Part shown: one piece after another, positions 48,294 to 57,198 of the stretch | How positions within the stretch are numbered: position 1 is the stretch's first letter | Layout of the letters: each line of letters starts with the position of its first letter | Assembly: GCA_009377865.1 (NCBI GenBank) | Contig: WHTH01000012.1 | Location: 1-64,000 of the forward strand | DNA length: 64,000 bases | Direction: 5' to 3' | Origin: Pseudonocardiaceae bacterium | Lineage (GTDB): Bacteria > Actinomycetota > Actinomycetes > Mycobacteriales > Pseudonocardiaceae | Notes under the pieces: generated by a model | What the model saw: only the letters and a program-made list of their open reading frames with translations | Told to the model about the DNA's origin: nothing | Databases searched by the model: none | Translations under genes and position numbers: made by a program

Positions 48294-48336
48294 GCTGCTG
48301 CAAGCCTTGATCGGCCGCACTGCGCGGCAACTAGCG

Positions 48337-50526
48337 TCACACCTTCTCAAGAAAACCGGCGCGATCCTCGTCGAGCAGGTCATCGGCCAGCCTCGCCAGA
48401 CCCGGGTACCCGCGCAGCGCCGGGTCGACGGACACCAATCGCTGCGCCTCGGATCGCGCCTGCGCGATGAGGTCGCCGTCACGCAGCAGTGAGAGCAACT
48501 TCAGGCCGGAACGCCGGCCGGACTGGGTCGCGCCGAGCACATCGCCCTCGCGCCGCAGCTCCAGATCGAGCTGCGCGAGCTCGAAGCCGTCCGTCGTGGC
48601 CGCAACGGCGTCGAGCCGCTCGCGGGCGACCGTGCCGTCCGGCGATTCGGTGACCAGCAGGCACAGCCCTGGGTGCTGTCCGGCGCGGCCCACCCGGCCG
48701 CGCAGCTGATGTAGCTGACTGACCCCGAACCGGTCGGCATCCAAGATCAGCATGACGGTGGCGTTCGGCACGTCGACGCCCACCTCGACCACCGTGGTGG
48801 CGACCAGCACGTCGAGTTCGGCACCGGTGAAGCGCCGCATCACCGTGTCCTTCTCGTCGACGCCGAGCCGCCCGTGCAGCACCCCCACCCGCAGCCCATG
48901 CAACGGGCCGTCGGCGAGTTGCGGTGCGACGTCGAGCACGGCCAGCGGCGGGCGTCGCTCGTCGTCGTCGTCACCCGGGTCGCTGCCGGGATCGTCGACG
49001 TCCTCGCCGGCCGCCTGCTCCCCGATCCGTGGGCACACCACGAAGGCCTGTCGCCCGGCGGCCACCTCCTCGCTGATGCGCAGCCAGGCCCGGTCCAGCC
49101 AGCTGGGCTTCTCCCCGGAGGGAACCACACTCGTGGCGATCGGCGAGCGCCCACGCGGCAGCTCGCGGAGCGAGGAGACCTCGAGATCGCCGAACACGGT
49201 CATCGCCACCGTCCGAGGGATCGGCGTCGCGGTCATCACCAGCACGTGCGGGCTCGACCCGTCACCGGCCCGCGATCGCAGCGCATCGCGTTGCTCGACC
49301 CCGAACCGGTGCTGCTCGTCGACGACGACGAGGCCGAGTTCGGCGAACGACACCCGATCCTGGATCAGCGCGTGGGTCCCGATGACGATGCCGGCCGCGC
49401 CGGACGCGGCCTCGAGCAGCGCGTCCTTGCGCGCCCTTGCGCCGAGTGACCCGGTGAGCAGGGTGATCCGGGTGGCCTGCTCCGCGGCACCGAGCTCACC
49501 GGCCCGCCCCAGGTCGCCGAGCATCTCGCGCAGCGAGCGGGCGTGCTGCGCGGCGAGCACCTCGGTGGGCGCGAGCAGCGCGGCTTGGCGCCCGGAATCG
49601 AGCACCTGCAGCATCGCCCGCAGCGCCACCACGGTCTTGCCGGATCCGACCTCACCCTGCAGCAGCCGGTTCATCGGGTGCTCGCCGGACAGTTCTGCGG
49701 CCAGTTGCTCGCCGACCTGCAGCTGCCCCGTCGTGAGCTCGAAGGGTAGCCGGGCGTCGAAGGCGGCGGCCAGCCCATCATCGCATCGCGGGCAGGCCGG
49801 TGCGGGCCGCTGCGCCGCGTCGTGCCGCCGGCGGGCCAGCGTCAGCTGCACGGCCAGCGCCTCGTCCCACATCAACCGGTGCCGCGCGGCAGCGATCACC
49901 GCCCGGTCGTCCGAGCGGTGCACGGCGCGCAGCGCCTCGGCCAATCCGGGCAGCCGGTACTCCATGCGAAGCGACTCCGGAAGCGGGTCGTCCGGGTCGT
50001 CGAGGACGTCGAACACCTGCCGCACACTGCGTTGGATCGTCCAGGAATCGATTCCCTTGGTCGCCGGATAGACCGGGATGATCGGCCGGCGGAACTCGTC
50101 GACGTCGTCGGCGTCCTCGTCGAGTGGCAGGAAGGACGGGTGAGCGAGCTGCAGGGTCTTGCCGTAGCGGGTGACCTTGCCGGCGAACAGCGCGCGCCGC
50201 CCCGGCAGTAACTCCTTGTCCGGCAGCCAGGGCTGGTTGAAGAACGTGCACTTGAGCGTCCGGCGTCCGTCCCAGATCACCGCCTGCTGGATCGTGCCCT
50301 TTCGCTGCTCCATCCTGCGTGACTTACAGCTGCTCACCTCCGCGAGGACCGTGACGTGCTCACCCGGCACCAGTCCTGCGATGGGTGTCAGCTGGCCCTG
50401 GTCCACGTGCTTGCGGGGGTAGTGCCGCAGCAGATCAGCCACGGTGTGCAGGTCGAGATGCTCGGCGAGCAGCTTCGGGGTCCTTCCCCCGAGCACGACG
50501 TCGAGCCGGTCGTCCATCCCCACCAT
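48337..50526 (-). CDS. recG: ATP-dependent DNA helicase RecG
   Basis: A 729-residue SF2 helicase that regresses stalled forks and processes Holliday junctions. The N-terminal wedge/OB domain (about residues 55-160) recognises branched DNA. Helicase motifs are GEVGSGKTVVALRAML (I), LVVVDEQHRFGVEQRD (II, DEQH), MTATPIPRT (III), and ATTVVEVGVDVPNATVMLILDADRFGVSQLHQLRGRVGRAGQ (V-VI). It contains an Asp-rich insertion (DDPGSDPGDDDDERR) before LAVLDV. It starts 3 bp after the fakA-like gene. Confidence 0.97.
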   Translation of the reverse strand: MVGMDDRLDVVLGGRTPKLLAEHLDLHTVADLLRHYPRKHVDQGQLTPIAGLVPGEHVTVLAEVSSCKSRRMEQRKGTIQQAVIWDGRRTLKCTFFNQPWLPDKELLPGRRALFAGKVTRYGKTLQLAHPSFLPLDEDADDVDEFRRPIIPVYPATKGIDSWTIQRSVRQVFDVLDDPDDPLPESLRMEYRLPGLAEALRAVHRSDDRAVIAAARHRLMWDEALAVQLTLARRRHDAAQRPAPACPRCDDGLAAAFDARLPFELTTGQLQVGEQLAAELSGEHPMNRLLQGEVGSGKTVVALRAMLQVLDSGRQAALLAPTEVLAAQHARSLREMLGDLGRAGELGAAEQATRITLLTGSLGARARKDALLEAASGAAGIVIGTHALIQDRVSFAELGLVVVDEQHRFGVEQRDALRSRAGDGSSPHVLVMTATPIPRTVAMTVFGDLEVSSLRELPRGRSPIATSVVPSGEKPSWLDRAWLRISEEVAAGRQAFVVCPRIGEQAAGEDVDDPGSDPGDDDDERRPPLAVLDVAPQLADGPLHGLRVGVLHGRLGVDEKDTVMRRFTGAELDVLVATTVVEVGVDVPNATVMLILDADRFGVSQLHQLRGRVGRAGQHPGLCLLVTESPDGTVARERLDAVAATTDGFELAQLDLELRREGDVLGATQSGRRSGLKLLSLLRDGDLIAQARSEAQRLVSVDPALRGYPGLARLADDLLDEDRAGFLEKV

Positions 50527-50529
50527 GAC

Positions 50530-52155
50530 TCACTCCACCCCCGCCAGCAGGAGGCTCTGCGGTTGCCCGCCGGGGTACACCGCCAGCTCCACCTCCGGGT
50601 GCACCGCGTGCAGGTGTTGCGCCAGCTCATCCCCCACCCCGTCCGGCGCATCGCGGCCGAGCAGCACCGTCACCAGCTCGCCGCCACTGGACAGCATCCG
50701 GTCGATCAGCAGGCGTGCGGCCGCGACCGAATCGGTGTCGATCAGCACTACCTCGTCGTCGATCAGGCCGAGGACGTCACCCGCCTGGCAGCGCCCGACC
50801 CAGGTCAGCGCCTCGGCGGCGGCCACGGTGAGCTCACCGCGCCGGGTCGCCGCCGCCGCCTCGGCCATCGCCACCACGTCATCGCCGGCACGCCGGGCGG
50901 GATCGTGCACCGCCAGCGCGGCCAGCGCCTGCACGGGCGAGCGGGTGGGCACCACGATCACGTCCTGACCTGCGTCGCGGGCCTGCGCCGCTGCGGCCTC
51001 GGCGATCGGGTGCGCCGCGGTCGCACCCGGCAGCACCGTGACACGACGCGCCCGCGAGCCCGCAAGCACCGCGAGCAGCTCCGCCACCGTGCATGTGCCC
51101 GGCGCGGTGAGCGCCCCCTCGCCGCGGAACAGCTCCGCGATGCCGTCGCCACCGACCATCGCCAGCACGGTGGCATCGGTGACGAACAACCGAGCATCCT
51201 CACGTGCCGCCGCGGCCTGGTCCGCGAACCGGATCACGGTGATGCGGTGCGGGCGCCCGCCACGCACCCCGGCCTCGACCGCAGCGCCGATGTCCGTGCA
51301 GTGCACGTGGACGCTGAACACCGGCGCTGCCCCGCTGCCGGACCCCACGACCGCGACGCAGTCACCGAGCCCGCCGAGCTCCGCACGCAGCCTGGCAACC
51401 CGGTCCTCGTCGGTGGAGTCGAGCAGGTACATCACCTCGTACTCGTACTCGCTCGAGCCCGACTCCCGGACGGCCCGCAACAACGGCGCGCTACGGGCCG
51501 GCACCGGCCCGGGCACCGGCACCGGGTCGACGGCCCGGCCGGTCACCACCGCCTGCAATGTCTCGAGCAGCACGACCAGGCCTCGTCCGCCGGCATCGAC
51601 CACGCCGGCCCGGGCCAGCACGGCGAGCTGGTGCGGCGTCTCGGCCAGGGCCCGGGTCGCGGCATCGGTCGCCGCGGCGACCACGTCGGCCAGCTCGCCC
51701 GAGGCACTGGACTCGGCCGCGTCGGCCGCAGTGTGCAGCACCGAGAGCACGGTGCCCGGCATCGGATCGGAGACCGCGGCGGTGGCCAGCTCGTCGGCCC
51801 GCCGCAGCGCGAGGCGCAGCCCCGGTCCGGTGGCGCCGCCTGCCCCGCTCAGGTCTGCGACCGACTCGGCCATCCCACGCAACAGCTGGGACAGGATCAC
51901 ACCAGAGTTGCCCCTGGCGCCCACCAGCGCCCCACGTGCGAGCACCGCCAGCACCTCGGCCGTGCCCGATCCCTCGGCGTGGCGGCTTATTGCGTCGTAC
52001 GCGGCGCGCATCGTGGCCAGCAGGTTGGTACCGGTATCGTTGTCGGGCACCGGGAAGACGTTGAGCTCGTCGATCTCCTCGCGATGCCTGGCCAGCGTGT
52101 CACAGCACGCGTACGCCCACCGGCGGACCGCCGACTCGTCCAGCGCCTGCAGCAA
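50530..52155 (-). CDS. DAK2-domain fatty-acid/phosphotransfer kinase-like protein (YloV/FakA)
   Basis: A 541-residue protein. The N-terminal DAK2 domain has the metal/ADP motif VFPVPDNDTGTNLLATM and ARGNSGVILSQLLRG. A middle linker and a C-terminal FakA-C domain (VNIHCTD-like VHVHCTDIGAAVEAG, then a LEVELAVYPGGQP-type end) follow. FakA homologues phosphorylate fatty acids bound to FakB. The start is probably the TTG at 52155: GGAAGGAGG (52160-52168) is perfectly placed for it, whereas the ATG at 52173 would put that Shine-Dalgarno inside the coding region. It always precedes recG in Gram-positives. Confidence 0.9.
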   Translation of the reverse strand: MLQALDESAVRRWAYACCDTLARHREEIDELNVFPVPDNDTGTNLLATMRAAYDAISRHAEGSGTAEVLAVLARGALVGARGNSGVILSQLLRGMAESVADLSGAGGATGPGLRLALRRADELATAAVSDPMPGTVLSVLHTAADAAESSASGELADVVAAATDAATRALAETPHQLAVLARAGVVDAGGRGLVVLLETLQAVVTGRAVDPVPVPGPVPARSAPLLRAVRESGSSEYEYEVMYLLDSTDEDRVARLRAELGGLGDCVAVVGSGSGAAPVFSVHVHCTDIGAAVEAGVRGGRPHRITVIRFADQAAAAREDARLFVTDATVLAMVGGDGIAELFRGEGALTAPGTCTVAELLAVLAGSRARRVTVLPGATAAHPIAEAAAAQARDAGQDVIVVPTRSPVQALAALAVHDPARRAGDDVVAMAEAAAATRRGELTVAAAEALTWVGRCQAGDVLGLIDDEVVLIDTDSVAAARLLIDRMLSSGGELVTVLLGRDAPDGVGDELAQHLHAVHPEVELAVYPGGQPQSLLLAGVE

Positions 52156-52362
52156 CGGTCCTCCTTCCTGCATCGCACCGGCAGTGGAGAAGCCTAACCG
52201 CGCGCTCCGACAGTCCCGCCGATGACGCCACGACATCATCTCGGGGTCCGTCCCGGGGAGCCGGTTTGGAGCGGCACCTCACGCCCGGCTACCCTTGCCG
52301 GGTTGCCCGGACAGTTCCGGGCCGTCTGATCCGTTCCCCCGACCATTCAGGGAGTGTCTGAC

Positions 52363-52554
52363 GTGGCTGCCGTCTGCGATGTCTGCGGCAAGGGGCCGGG
52401 CTTCGGCATGTCGGTCTCGCACTCCCACCGGCGGACGCCGCGCCGGTGGAACCCGAACATTCAAACCGTTCACGCGAAAGTCGGCTCGGCACAGCGCCAG
52501 CGGCTGAACGCGTGCACGTCCTGCATCAAGGCGGGCAAGGTCGTCCGCGGCTGA
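52363..52554 (+). CDS. rpmB: 50S ribosomal protein L28
   Basis: A 63-residue ribosomal protein: [29 protein letters not shown] and a C-terminal [10 protein letters not shown]. The two CxxC pairs mark the zinc-containing (C+) form. The GTG at 52363 gives the canonical N-terminus and is preceded by AGGGAG (52349-52354). It is divergent from the DAK2 gene and converges on ung. Confidence 0.97.
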   Translation: MAAVCDVCGKGPGFGMSVSHSHRRTPRRWNPNIQTVHAKVGSAQRQRLNACTSCIKAGKVVRG

Positions 52555-52569
52555 CGCCATCCCGGACGC

Positions 52570-52601
52570 CCGGTTCAGGGCAGCCACCGGTTCAGGGCAG
52601 C
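52570..52601. repeat. Short tandem duplication at the ung 3' end
   Basis: CCGGTTCAGGGCAGC occurs at 52570-52584 and again at 52587-52601 (17-bp period). The second copy contains the ung stop codon. It looks like a local duplication and may affect the shared rpmB/ung 3' region. Confidence 0.8.
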
Positions 52602-53272
52602 GACCAATCGATCGGCTCGCCGCCGAGTTCTTCGAGCTGCTGATTCGCCCGACTGAACGGGCGGGAGCCGAAGAAGCCACGGTCGGCCGACATCGGCGAC
52701 GGGTGGGCGGACTCGATGCACGGCACGTCGTCGAGCAGCGGCCGCAGGTTGCGCGCGTCGCGGCCCCAGAGGATCGCGACCATCGGCTCGGCCTCGCGCG
52801 CTGCCAGCGCCCGGATGGCCTGCTCCGTGACATCCTCCCAGCCCTTGTCCCGGTGCGAGCCGGGCTGTCCCGGCTCGACCGTGAGCACCCGGTTGAGCAG
52901 CAGCACGCCCCGCTTCGTCCACGGACTGAGGTCCCCGCTGGTGGGGAGCGGCAGGCCGAGGTCATCGCTGTACTCGCGGAAGATGTTCACCAGACTCCGC
53001 GGTAGCGGGCGGACGCCGGGCTCCACCGAGAAGGACAGCCCGACCGCGTGGCCCGGCGTCGGGTACGGGTCCTGCCCCACCACGAGCACCCGCACCTCGT
53101 CGAATGGCTGCGCGAAAGCCCGCAGCACGTTCGACCCGGACGGCAGGTAACGGCGCCCGGCAGCGATCTCGGCGCGGAGGAACTCCCCCGCGCCGGTGAT
53201 GTGCCCGGCCACCGGGGCCAGCGCGCGGGCCCACCCCGCCTCCACGATCTCGTCCAGCGGTCGTCCGGCCAC
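52592..53272 (-). CDS. ung: Uracil-DNA glycosylase
   Basis: A 226-residue family 1 UDG that excises uracil from DNA. The water-activating motif is [20 protein letters not shown] (D68), and the leucine loop is [23 protein letters not shown] with H190. The GTG at 53272 gives [18 protein letters not shown], matching M. tuberculosis Ung in start and length. The same frame stays open for 60 more codons upstream, but those carry an unrelated gene remnant (next entry). Confidence 0.96.
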   Translation of the reverse strand: MAGRPLDEIVEAGWARALAPVAGHITGAGEFLRAEIAAGRRYLPSGSNVLRAFAQPFDEVRVLVVGQDPYPTPGHAVGLSFSVEPGVRPLPRSLVNIFREYSDDLGLPLPTSGDLSPWTKRGVLLLNRVLTVEPGQPGSHRDKGWEDVTEQAIRALAAREAEPMVAILWGRDARNLRPLLDDVPCIESAHPSPMSADRGFFGSRPFSRANQQLEELGGEPIDWSLP

Positions 53273-53326
53273 GAGCGCCGACTCTATCGGCCCGCTGCCC
53301 GGGCGTGTCAGCCGGATTCGTACGGT

Positions 53327-53410
53327 GTAGCGCACCACGTACTCCTGCTGTACTTCGGCGATCAGCCGCTGCGCGTCGGGGTGGTCGAACGAGACCTCCC
53401 GAAGCTGCAC
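53327..53410 (-). pseudogene. Remnant of a GNAT acetyltransferase N-terminus between thiL and ung
   Basis: From a GTG at 53410 the minus strand encodes [20 protein letters not shown] followed by QQEYVVRY. It resembles the first 28 residues of a common small actinobacterial GNAT ([29 protein letters not shown]). The similarity stops at the Arg-Tyr at 53327, and the frame runs on into ung without the rest of a GNAT domain. The 161-bp gap is too short for the missing part, so the gene has been deleted internally. Family recognition is from memory. Confidence 0.45.
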
Positions 53411-53433
53411 AACCGCGAGTCCAGGTAGCGTCG

Positions 53434-54423
53434 TCAGGAGAAGTGGGCCCAACCGGCGGGGCCGTCGTAGGGCCGCCCGTCGACCACCACGCCACTGCCT
53501 TGCCGGACCTCGCCGATCGCTGTCCAGCCATCCGGCAGCGCGACGTCGGCGGGGAAGGTGGCGATCAGCGCATGATCCTCGCCACCGGTGAGCAACCAGT
53601 GCCGCGGATCGGCCCCGAGCGCGGAAGCGACCTCCACCAGCCGCTGCGGCACGGCCAGCGCCGCCGAGCGGATGTCGATGCCCACCTTCGACGCCGCCGC
53701 GATGTGCCCGGTGTCGGCGAGCAGCCCGTCCGAGGTGTCGATCATCGACGTGGCGCCTGCCACCGCGGCCTGCGGTCCGCCGTCATACGGCGGCTCGGGC
53801 ACCCGGTGCGCGCCAACCACGGCGACCGGGGACCGGAAGCCGCGGCCCAGCACGGCCATCCCCGCCGCCGACCAGCCGATCCGCCCGCGCAGCGCGAGCA
53901 CGTCCCCCGGCTGCGCACCGGCGCGGGTTACCGGCTCGCGGCCTTGCAGGTCGCCGAGCGCAGTCACCGACACGAGCAGTCGCTCCGCGCTGACGACATC
54001 GCCCCCGACGATGCCCGCTCCGACACGTCCCGCCTCCTCCCACATCCCGGCGGCGAGACCATCGACGGTGGAGATCGGGGTATCAGGGGGCGAGCCGAGG
54101 CCGACAACGAGCGCGGTACAGACCGCACCCATCGCCGCGACGTCTGCCAGATTGGCTGCCACCGCCTTGCGACCCACCTGGTGCGGGTTCGACCAGTCGA
54201 GCCGGAAATGCACCCCCTCGACCAGGATGTCCACGCAGGCGACCACCCGGCCGTCCGGGGCAGCGACGACGGCGGCGTCGTCACCCGGCCCCAGCAGCGT
54301 CGACTGCGGCCAGCTGCGGCCGGCGGTCAACCTGCTGATCAGGCCGAACTCACCCAACTCGCGGACGTCGCCGGGCACCTTCGGCTGCGGGGAACCCTCC
54401 CGGTCACGAGCGCTCACGGACAC
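53434..54423 (-). CDS. thiL: Thiamine-monophosphate kinase
   Basis: A 329-residue enzyme for the last step to thiamine diphosphate. PurM-like fold motifs are [67 protein letters not shown] and [13 protein letters not shown]. It is in the same direction as ung and divergent from the Lrp-type gene. No TPP riboswitch was recognised in the 120-bp gap upstream. Confidence 0.96.
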   Translation of the reverse strand: MSVSARDREGSPQPKVPGDVRELGEFGLISRLTAGRSWPQSTLLGPGDDAAVVAAPDGRVVACVDILVEGVHFRLDWSNPHQVGRKAVAANLADVAAMGAVCTALVVGLGSPPDTPISTVDGLAAGMWEEAGRVGAGIVGGDVVSAERLLVSVTALGDLQGREPVTRAGAQPGDVLALRGRIGWSAAGMAVLGRGFRSPVAVVGAHRVPEPPYDGGPQAAVAGATSMIDTSDGLLADTGHIAAASKVGIDIRSAALAVPQRLVEVASALGADPRHWLLTGGEDHALIATFPADVALPDGWTAIGEVRQGSGVVVDGRPYDGPAGWAHFS

Positions 54424-54444
54424 CTCCGATCACGACCGGTTGCT

Positions 54445-54515
54445 TCGGGGTAGGTTCGGCTCCTCGTTCCTACCTCCGAGTTATCCCGAGCTTCTTATCC
54501 CAGTTCCTACCCCGA
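54445..54515. promoter_or_regulatory. Dyad and direct repeats between thiL and the Lrp-type gene
   Basis: TCGGGGTAGG (54445-54454) is perfectly complementary to CCTACCCCGA (54506-54515). A further GTTCCTACC copy at 54466-54474 repeats directly at 54503-54511, and two TTATCCC strings lie between (54481-54487, 54495-54501). The region is less GC-rich than its surroundings and must hold both divergent promoters, so these are candidate operator sites. Confidence 0.45.
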
Positions 54516-54543
54516 CCCCGCCGTCGAGACTAAGGGGCACGCC

Positions 54544-54780
54544 GTGGTCCAGGCATACATCCTCATCCAGACCGAGGTCGGCAAGGCCGCAACGGTCGCC
54601 GCGGAGATCTCAGATCTGCCCGGCGTCACCAGCGCCGAGGACGTGACCGGCCCTTATGACGTGATCGTGCGAGCCGAGGCAGACAACGTCGACGAGCTCG
54701 GCCAGCTGGTGGTGGCCCGGGTGCAGCGGGTCGAGGGCATCACCCGGACACTGACCTGCCCGGTCGTGCACCTGTCGTGA
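54544..54780 (+). CDS. Stand-alone Lrp/AsnC effector (RAM) domain protein
   Basis: A 78-residue protein made only of the RAM/AsnC_trans_reg fold: MVQAYILIQTEVGKAATVAAEISDLPGVTSAEDVTGPYDVIVRAEADNVDEL, ending GITRTLTCPVVHLS. It has no helix-turn-helix, so it cannot bind DNA by the usual Lrp mode. Related proteins bind amino acids as octamers and may modulate partner regulators. It starts with GTG and lies 4 bp before the DUF3515 gene. Confidence 0.92.
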   Translation: MVQAYILIQTEVGKAATVAAEISDLPGVTSAEDVTGPYDVIVRAEADNVDELGQLVVARVQRVEGITRTLTCPVVHLS

Positions 54781-54784
54781 GCCC

Positions 54785-55336
54785 GTGGTGACACCGGATG
54801 CCCCGACGGTTCCGCAGCGCGCCGGGGTGCCGCGCTGGATGCTCGCCGTCGCGATCGGCTTACCCTCGCTCCTGGTGATCACAGTGGTCATCACCGCCGT
54901 GGTACTGCGCAACCAGGAACCCGGTCCGCTGGGCCTCACCCCGGTACCCGCGCCGGAGGCCCGGTTCGCCGACTGCGCCCGGTTGCTCTCGGCGCTGCCC
55001 GAGGAGGTCGACGCCCGTGATGCGGGCGAGCTCGACCGCAGGGCAATCGCCGCCCCCGCGCCGCCAGGGACCGCGGCATGGGGGCAGCCTGCAGTGGTGC
55101 TCCGGTGCGGGCTGGGGCGGCCCGCCGAACTCACGGCGACCTCACGGCTGTTGGACGTCTCCGGCGTGCAGTTCCTCGAACTCCCCGGGCCGGCATCGAG
55201 CAGCTGGCTCGTCGTGGACCGATCGGTGTACGTCGCGGTGACGCTGCCCGACAGCGTCGGTAGCGGGCCGCTGCAGCAGGTGGCCGGCACGGTGCGCGAG
55301 ACGCTGCCCCGCCAGGACGTCGAAGTGGGCAACTAG
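54785..55336 (+). CDS. DUF3515 membrane-anchored protein
   Basis: 183 residues. An N-terminal transmembrane helix (WMLAVAIGLPSLLVITVVITAVVL) anchors an extracytoplasmic DUF3515 domain. The domain shows ADCARLLSALPEEV, a second Cys in VVLRCGLGRP and LVVDRSVYVAVTLPDSVGSGPLQQVAGTV. This family is restricted to actinobacteria and is of unknown function. The conserved cysteine pair could form a disulfide outside the cell. Mycobacteria keep it near ddlA and thiL (Rv2980). Confidence 0.9.
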   Translation: MVTPDAPTVPQRAGVPRWMLAVAIGLPSLLVITVVITAVVLRNQEPGPLGLTPVPAPEARFADCARLLSALPEEVDARDAGELDRRAIAAPAPPGTAAWGQPAVVLRCGLGRPAELTATSRLLDVSGVQFLELPGPASSSWLVVDRSVYVAVTLPDSVGSGPLQQVAGTVRETLPRQDVEVGN

Positions 55337-55365
55337 CCAGCGCCGAGGCACCCACCCTCAGCTGG

Positions 55366-55406
55366 GCAGCAGGAATCAGGGCTTGTCAGCAGCCGATTCC
55401 TGCTGC
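55366..55406. terminator. Bidirectional terminator between DUF3515 gene and ddl
   Basis: A perfect 12-bp inverted repeat, GCAGCAGGAATC / GATTCCTGCTGC, with a 17-nt loop. It sits in the 98-bp gap between two convergent genes. It is the clearest hairpin of this type in the window. Confidence 0.8.
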
Positions 55407-55434
55407 GGCGCGGAGGGGTGGCTTCCGGGACCGA

Positions 55435-56544
55435 TCAGCGCAGCCCGGTGCCCCGGGCGAGAGCGGTCGCGACGAGGGTGCTGAGCAGGGTGGCGTAATC
55501 GACGCCGGTGACCGCCCACATCCGCGGGTACATCGAGATCGGGGTGAAGCCCGGCATGGTGTTCACCTCGTTGACGGTCAGCGACGCGCTGCCCGCCGGG
55601 CCGTCGCCGACGAAGAAGTCGACCCGGGCCAGCCCCTGGCAGTCCAGTGCCCGGAACGCGTCGACGGCCATAGCGCGCAACCGCGAGGTGATGTCGTCGT
55701 CGAGCTTGGCGGGGATGTCGAACTCACAGGCGTCGTCGAGGTACTTGGCATCGAAGTCGTACCAGCCGGAAGAGGCCTCGGACACGATGCGGATCTCGGC
55801 GGGCAACGACGCCTCCACCCGGCCGTCCGGGAACTCCAGCACGCCGCACTCGATCTCGCGACCGATCAGCGCCGCCTCCACGAGAACCTTGGGGTCCGCG
55901 GTGTGAGCCGTCGCGACGGCATCGTCCAGGTCGGCCCAGTCGTCCACCCTGCTGATGCCCACCGACGAGCCGCCGCGGGCCGGTTTGACGAACACCGGCA
56001 GTCCGAGCCGCTCCCGCTGCGCCGCGTCCAGGCCGGTGCTGCCAGGGCGTAACACGACGGCGTCGGTCACCGGCAGTCCTTCGGCGCGCAGCAGCTTGCG
56101 GGTGAACTCCTTGTCCATCCCGGCAGCACTCGCGAACACCCCGGGCCCGACGTAGGGGATGCCGGCGAGCTCGAGCAGCCCCTGGATGGTGCCGTCCTCG
56201 CCGAAGGCGCCGTGCAGCACCGGGAACACCACGTCGACCCCCGAGAATGCCTCCCCCGCGCGGTCCGGCTCCAGCCGTACCAATCCGCCGCGGGTGGGGT
56301 CGGCCGGCAGCGCCAGCGCAGCACCCGTCCCGGACACCGAGGGCAGCTCCCGGTCGTGGATCTGCAGCTCGGCGGGATCCCCGTTTCCCAGCACCCAGGC
56401 GCCGTCCGGCGTGATCCCCACCGGGATCACCTCGAACCGTTCCCGGTCGAGCTGGGCGAGCACGCTGCCCGCCGAGACGCAGGAGATGGCGTGCTCGCTG
56501 CTGCGCCCGCCGAAGACGACGGCGACCCGGATGCGCTCCGTCAT
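55435..56544 (-). CDS. ddl: D-alanine--D-alanine ligase
   Basis: A 369-residue ATP-grasp ligase that makes the D-Ala-D-Ala dipeptide for peptidoglycan. Seen are [23 protein letters not shown], the first signature [30 protein letters not shown], and the C-terminal [26 protein letters not shown]-type end with Ser/Phe residues rather than Lac markers suggests the D-Ala form. It is separated from gpsA by a two-gene sulfur module, unlike mycobacteria where ddlA and gpsA are adjacent. Confidence 0.97.
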   Translation of the reverse strand: MTERIRVAVVFGGRSSEHAISCVSAGSVLAQLDRERFEVIPVGITPDGAWVLGNGDPAELQIHDRELPSVSGTGAALALPADPTRGGLVRLEPDRAGEAFSGVDVVFPVLHGAFGEDGTIQGLLELAGIPYVGPGVFASAAGMDKEFTRKLLRAEGLPVTDAVVLRPGSTGLDAAQRERLGLPVFVKPARGGSSVGISRVDDWADLDDAVATAHTADPKVLVEAALIGREIECGVLEFPDGRVEASLPAEIRIVSEASSGWYDFDAKYLDDACEFDIPAKLDDDITSRLRAMAVDAFRALDCQGLARVDFFVGDGPAGSASLTVNEVNTMPGFTPISMYPRMWAVTGVDYATLLSTLVATALARGTGLR

Positions 56545-56595
56545 GGCGCGAGACCCTACTCCCGGCCCTTCGCGGCCCGGCCGAGCAGCGCGACA

Positions 56596-57048
56596 TCAGC
56601 ACCCGCACGCCACCGTGTCCCGTGGGAGGGGCTGCGCGTAGACGTGCAGGCTGACAGCGGGCACGGTTCCGGGATTGCTCACCTGGTGGCCGTAGTACGG
56701 CCCGAACGCGCGGACCCGCCCGGCGGCCAGCTGCCGGATCACATTCACCGGGGCACTGTGCGGCGACGTCACCACGCGCTCGGTGAGTGTGCCCGCCGCG
56801 ACCGCGAACGCACCGGACGCGGGACCGTGGTCGTGCAAGTCGGTGCCCTGGCCGGGCAGCCACGACACCACCCACACCTCATGATCGCAGCCGGCGTCGA
56901 GCAGCCGGTACCCGCGTGTGTCACCGCGGTAGCCGAGCAGCGGCAACCACCGCTCGGGGTGAGCGGCCAGCGACATCGCGAGGCTGGTCGGCCCGCCGGT
57001 GGGGGTCGCGCCAGCGGCGGGAAGGGTCAGGTACGGCACGGCGTGCAC
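56596..57048 (-). CDS. Cysteine dioxygenase-like cupin
   Basis: A 150-residue cupin of the cysteine dioxygenase family. The metal ligands are H72 and H74 (TDLHDHGPASGAF) and H121 (FGPYYGHQVSN); GTLTERVV gives the thiol-dioxygenase-like strand. CDO oxidises cysteine to cysteine sulfinate with O2; related enzymes use other thiols, so the substrate is an inference. It ends in Cys-Gly-Cys. The GTG at 57048 is preceded by GGAGGAACCC. A leader ORF and inverted repeat precede it, and a trans-sulfuration enzyme lies upstream. Confidence 0.82.
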   Translation of the reverse strand: MHAVPYLTLPAAGATPTGGPTSLAMSLAAHPERWLPLLGYRGDTRGYRLLDAGCDHEVWVVSWLPGQGTDLHDHGPASGAFAVAAGTLTERVVTSPHSAPVNVIRQLAAGRVRAFGPYYGHQVSNPGTVPAVSLHVYAQPLPRDTVACGC

Positions 57049-57065
57049 GGGTTCCTCCGCGGGAT

Positions 57066-57132
57066 CGGTGAGCCGACCGCACGGGGTAGCGAGGCAGGTA
57101 CCAGCGGCGGTCAGCGGGATGGGGGCTCACCG
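57066..57132 (-). promoter_or_regulatory. Long-range inverted repeat linking leader stop codon to the cupin ribosome-binding site
   Basis: CGGTGAGCC overlapping the leader stop (57132-57124, minus strand) is perfectly complementary to GGCTCACCG (57074-57066), 11 nt before the GGAGG of the cupin gene. Directly inside, GACCGC (57112-57107) pairs with GCGGTC (57080-57075). Together the 15-nt downstream arm can pair fully, with an 11-nt bulge on the other side. A ribosome on the leader would cover the upstream arm, so pairing should depend on leader translation. Confidence 0.6.
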
Positions 57133-57198
57133 CTGCGGACACAGCGCGCTCGCGACCAGGCGCAGATCCACCGGGGACCGCCGGGCGAGTGGGAGCAC
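57127..57198 (-). CDS. Putative cysteine-responsive leader peptide
   Basis: A 23-codon ORF from GTG 57198 to TGA 57127, ending in the sequence RRSPVDLRLVASALC followed by Pro-Gln-Arg. The Arg-Arg-x-x-Val-Asp-Leu-x-x-Val-Ala-x-Ala-Leu-Cys pattern matches leader peptides upstream of sulfur genes in actinobacteria (Ms4527A-like and 'putative leader peptide' families, from memory). A single Cys lies four codons before the stop. It ends 78 bp before the cysteine dioxygenase-like gene. An upstream in-frame GTG at 57207 is an alternative start. A TTGACC -35-like box lies at 57238-57243 but no good -10 was seen. Confidence 0.7.
   Translation of the reverse strand: MLPLARRSPVDLRLVASALCPQR

Noticed and set aside
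53273-53452. Ung starting at 53452 (286 residues)
   Set aside because: The extra N-terminal part does not belong to the UDG family and carries a GNAT-like remnant. The GTG at 53272 gives the normal family start and length.
54424-54543. TPP riboswitch upstream of thiL
   Set aside because: No conserved CUGAGA/ACCUGA-type core strings were found on the minus strand in this gap.
57049-57142. Longer minus-strand ORF (56921-57142) upstream of the cupin gene
   Set aside because: It overlaps the cupin gene in another frame and has no ribosome-binding site. The 23-codon leader in a different frame explains the region better.
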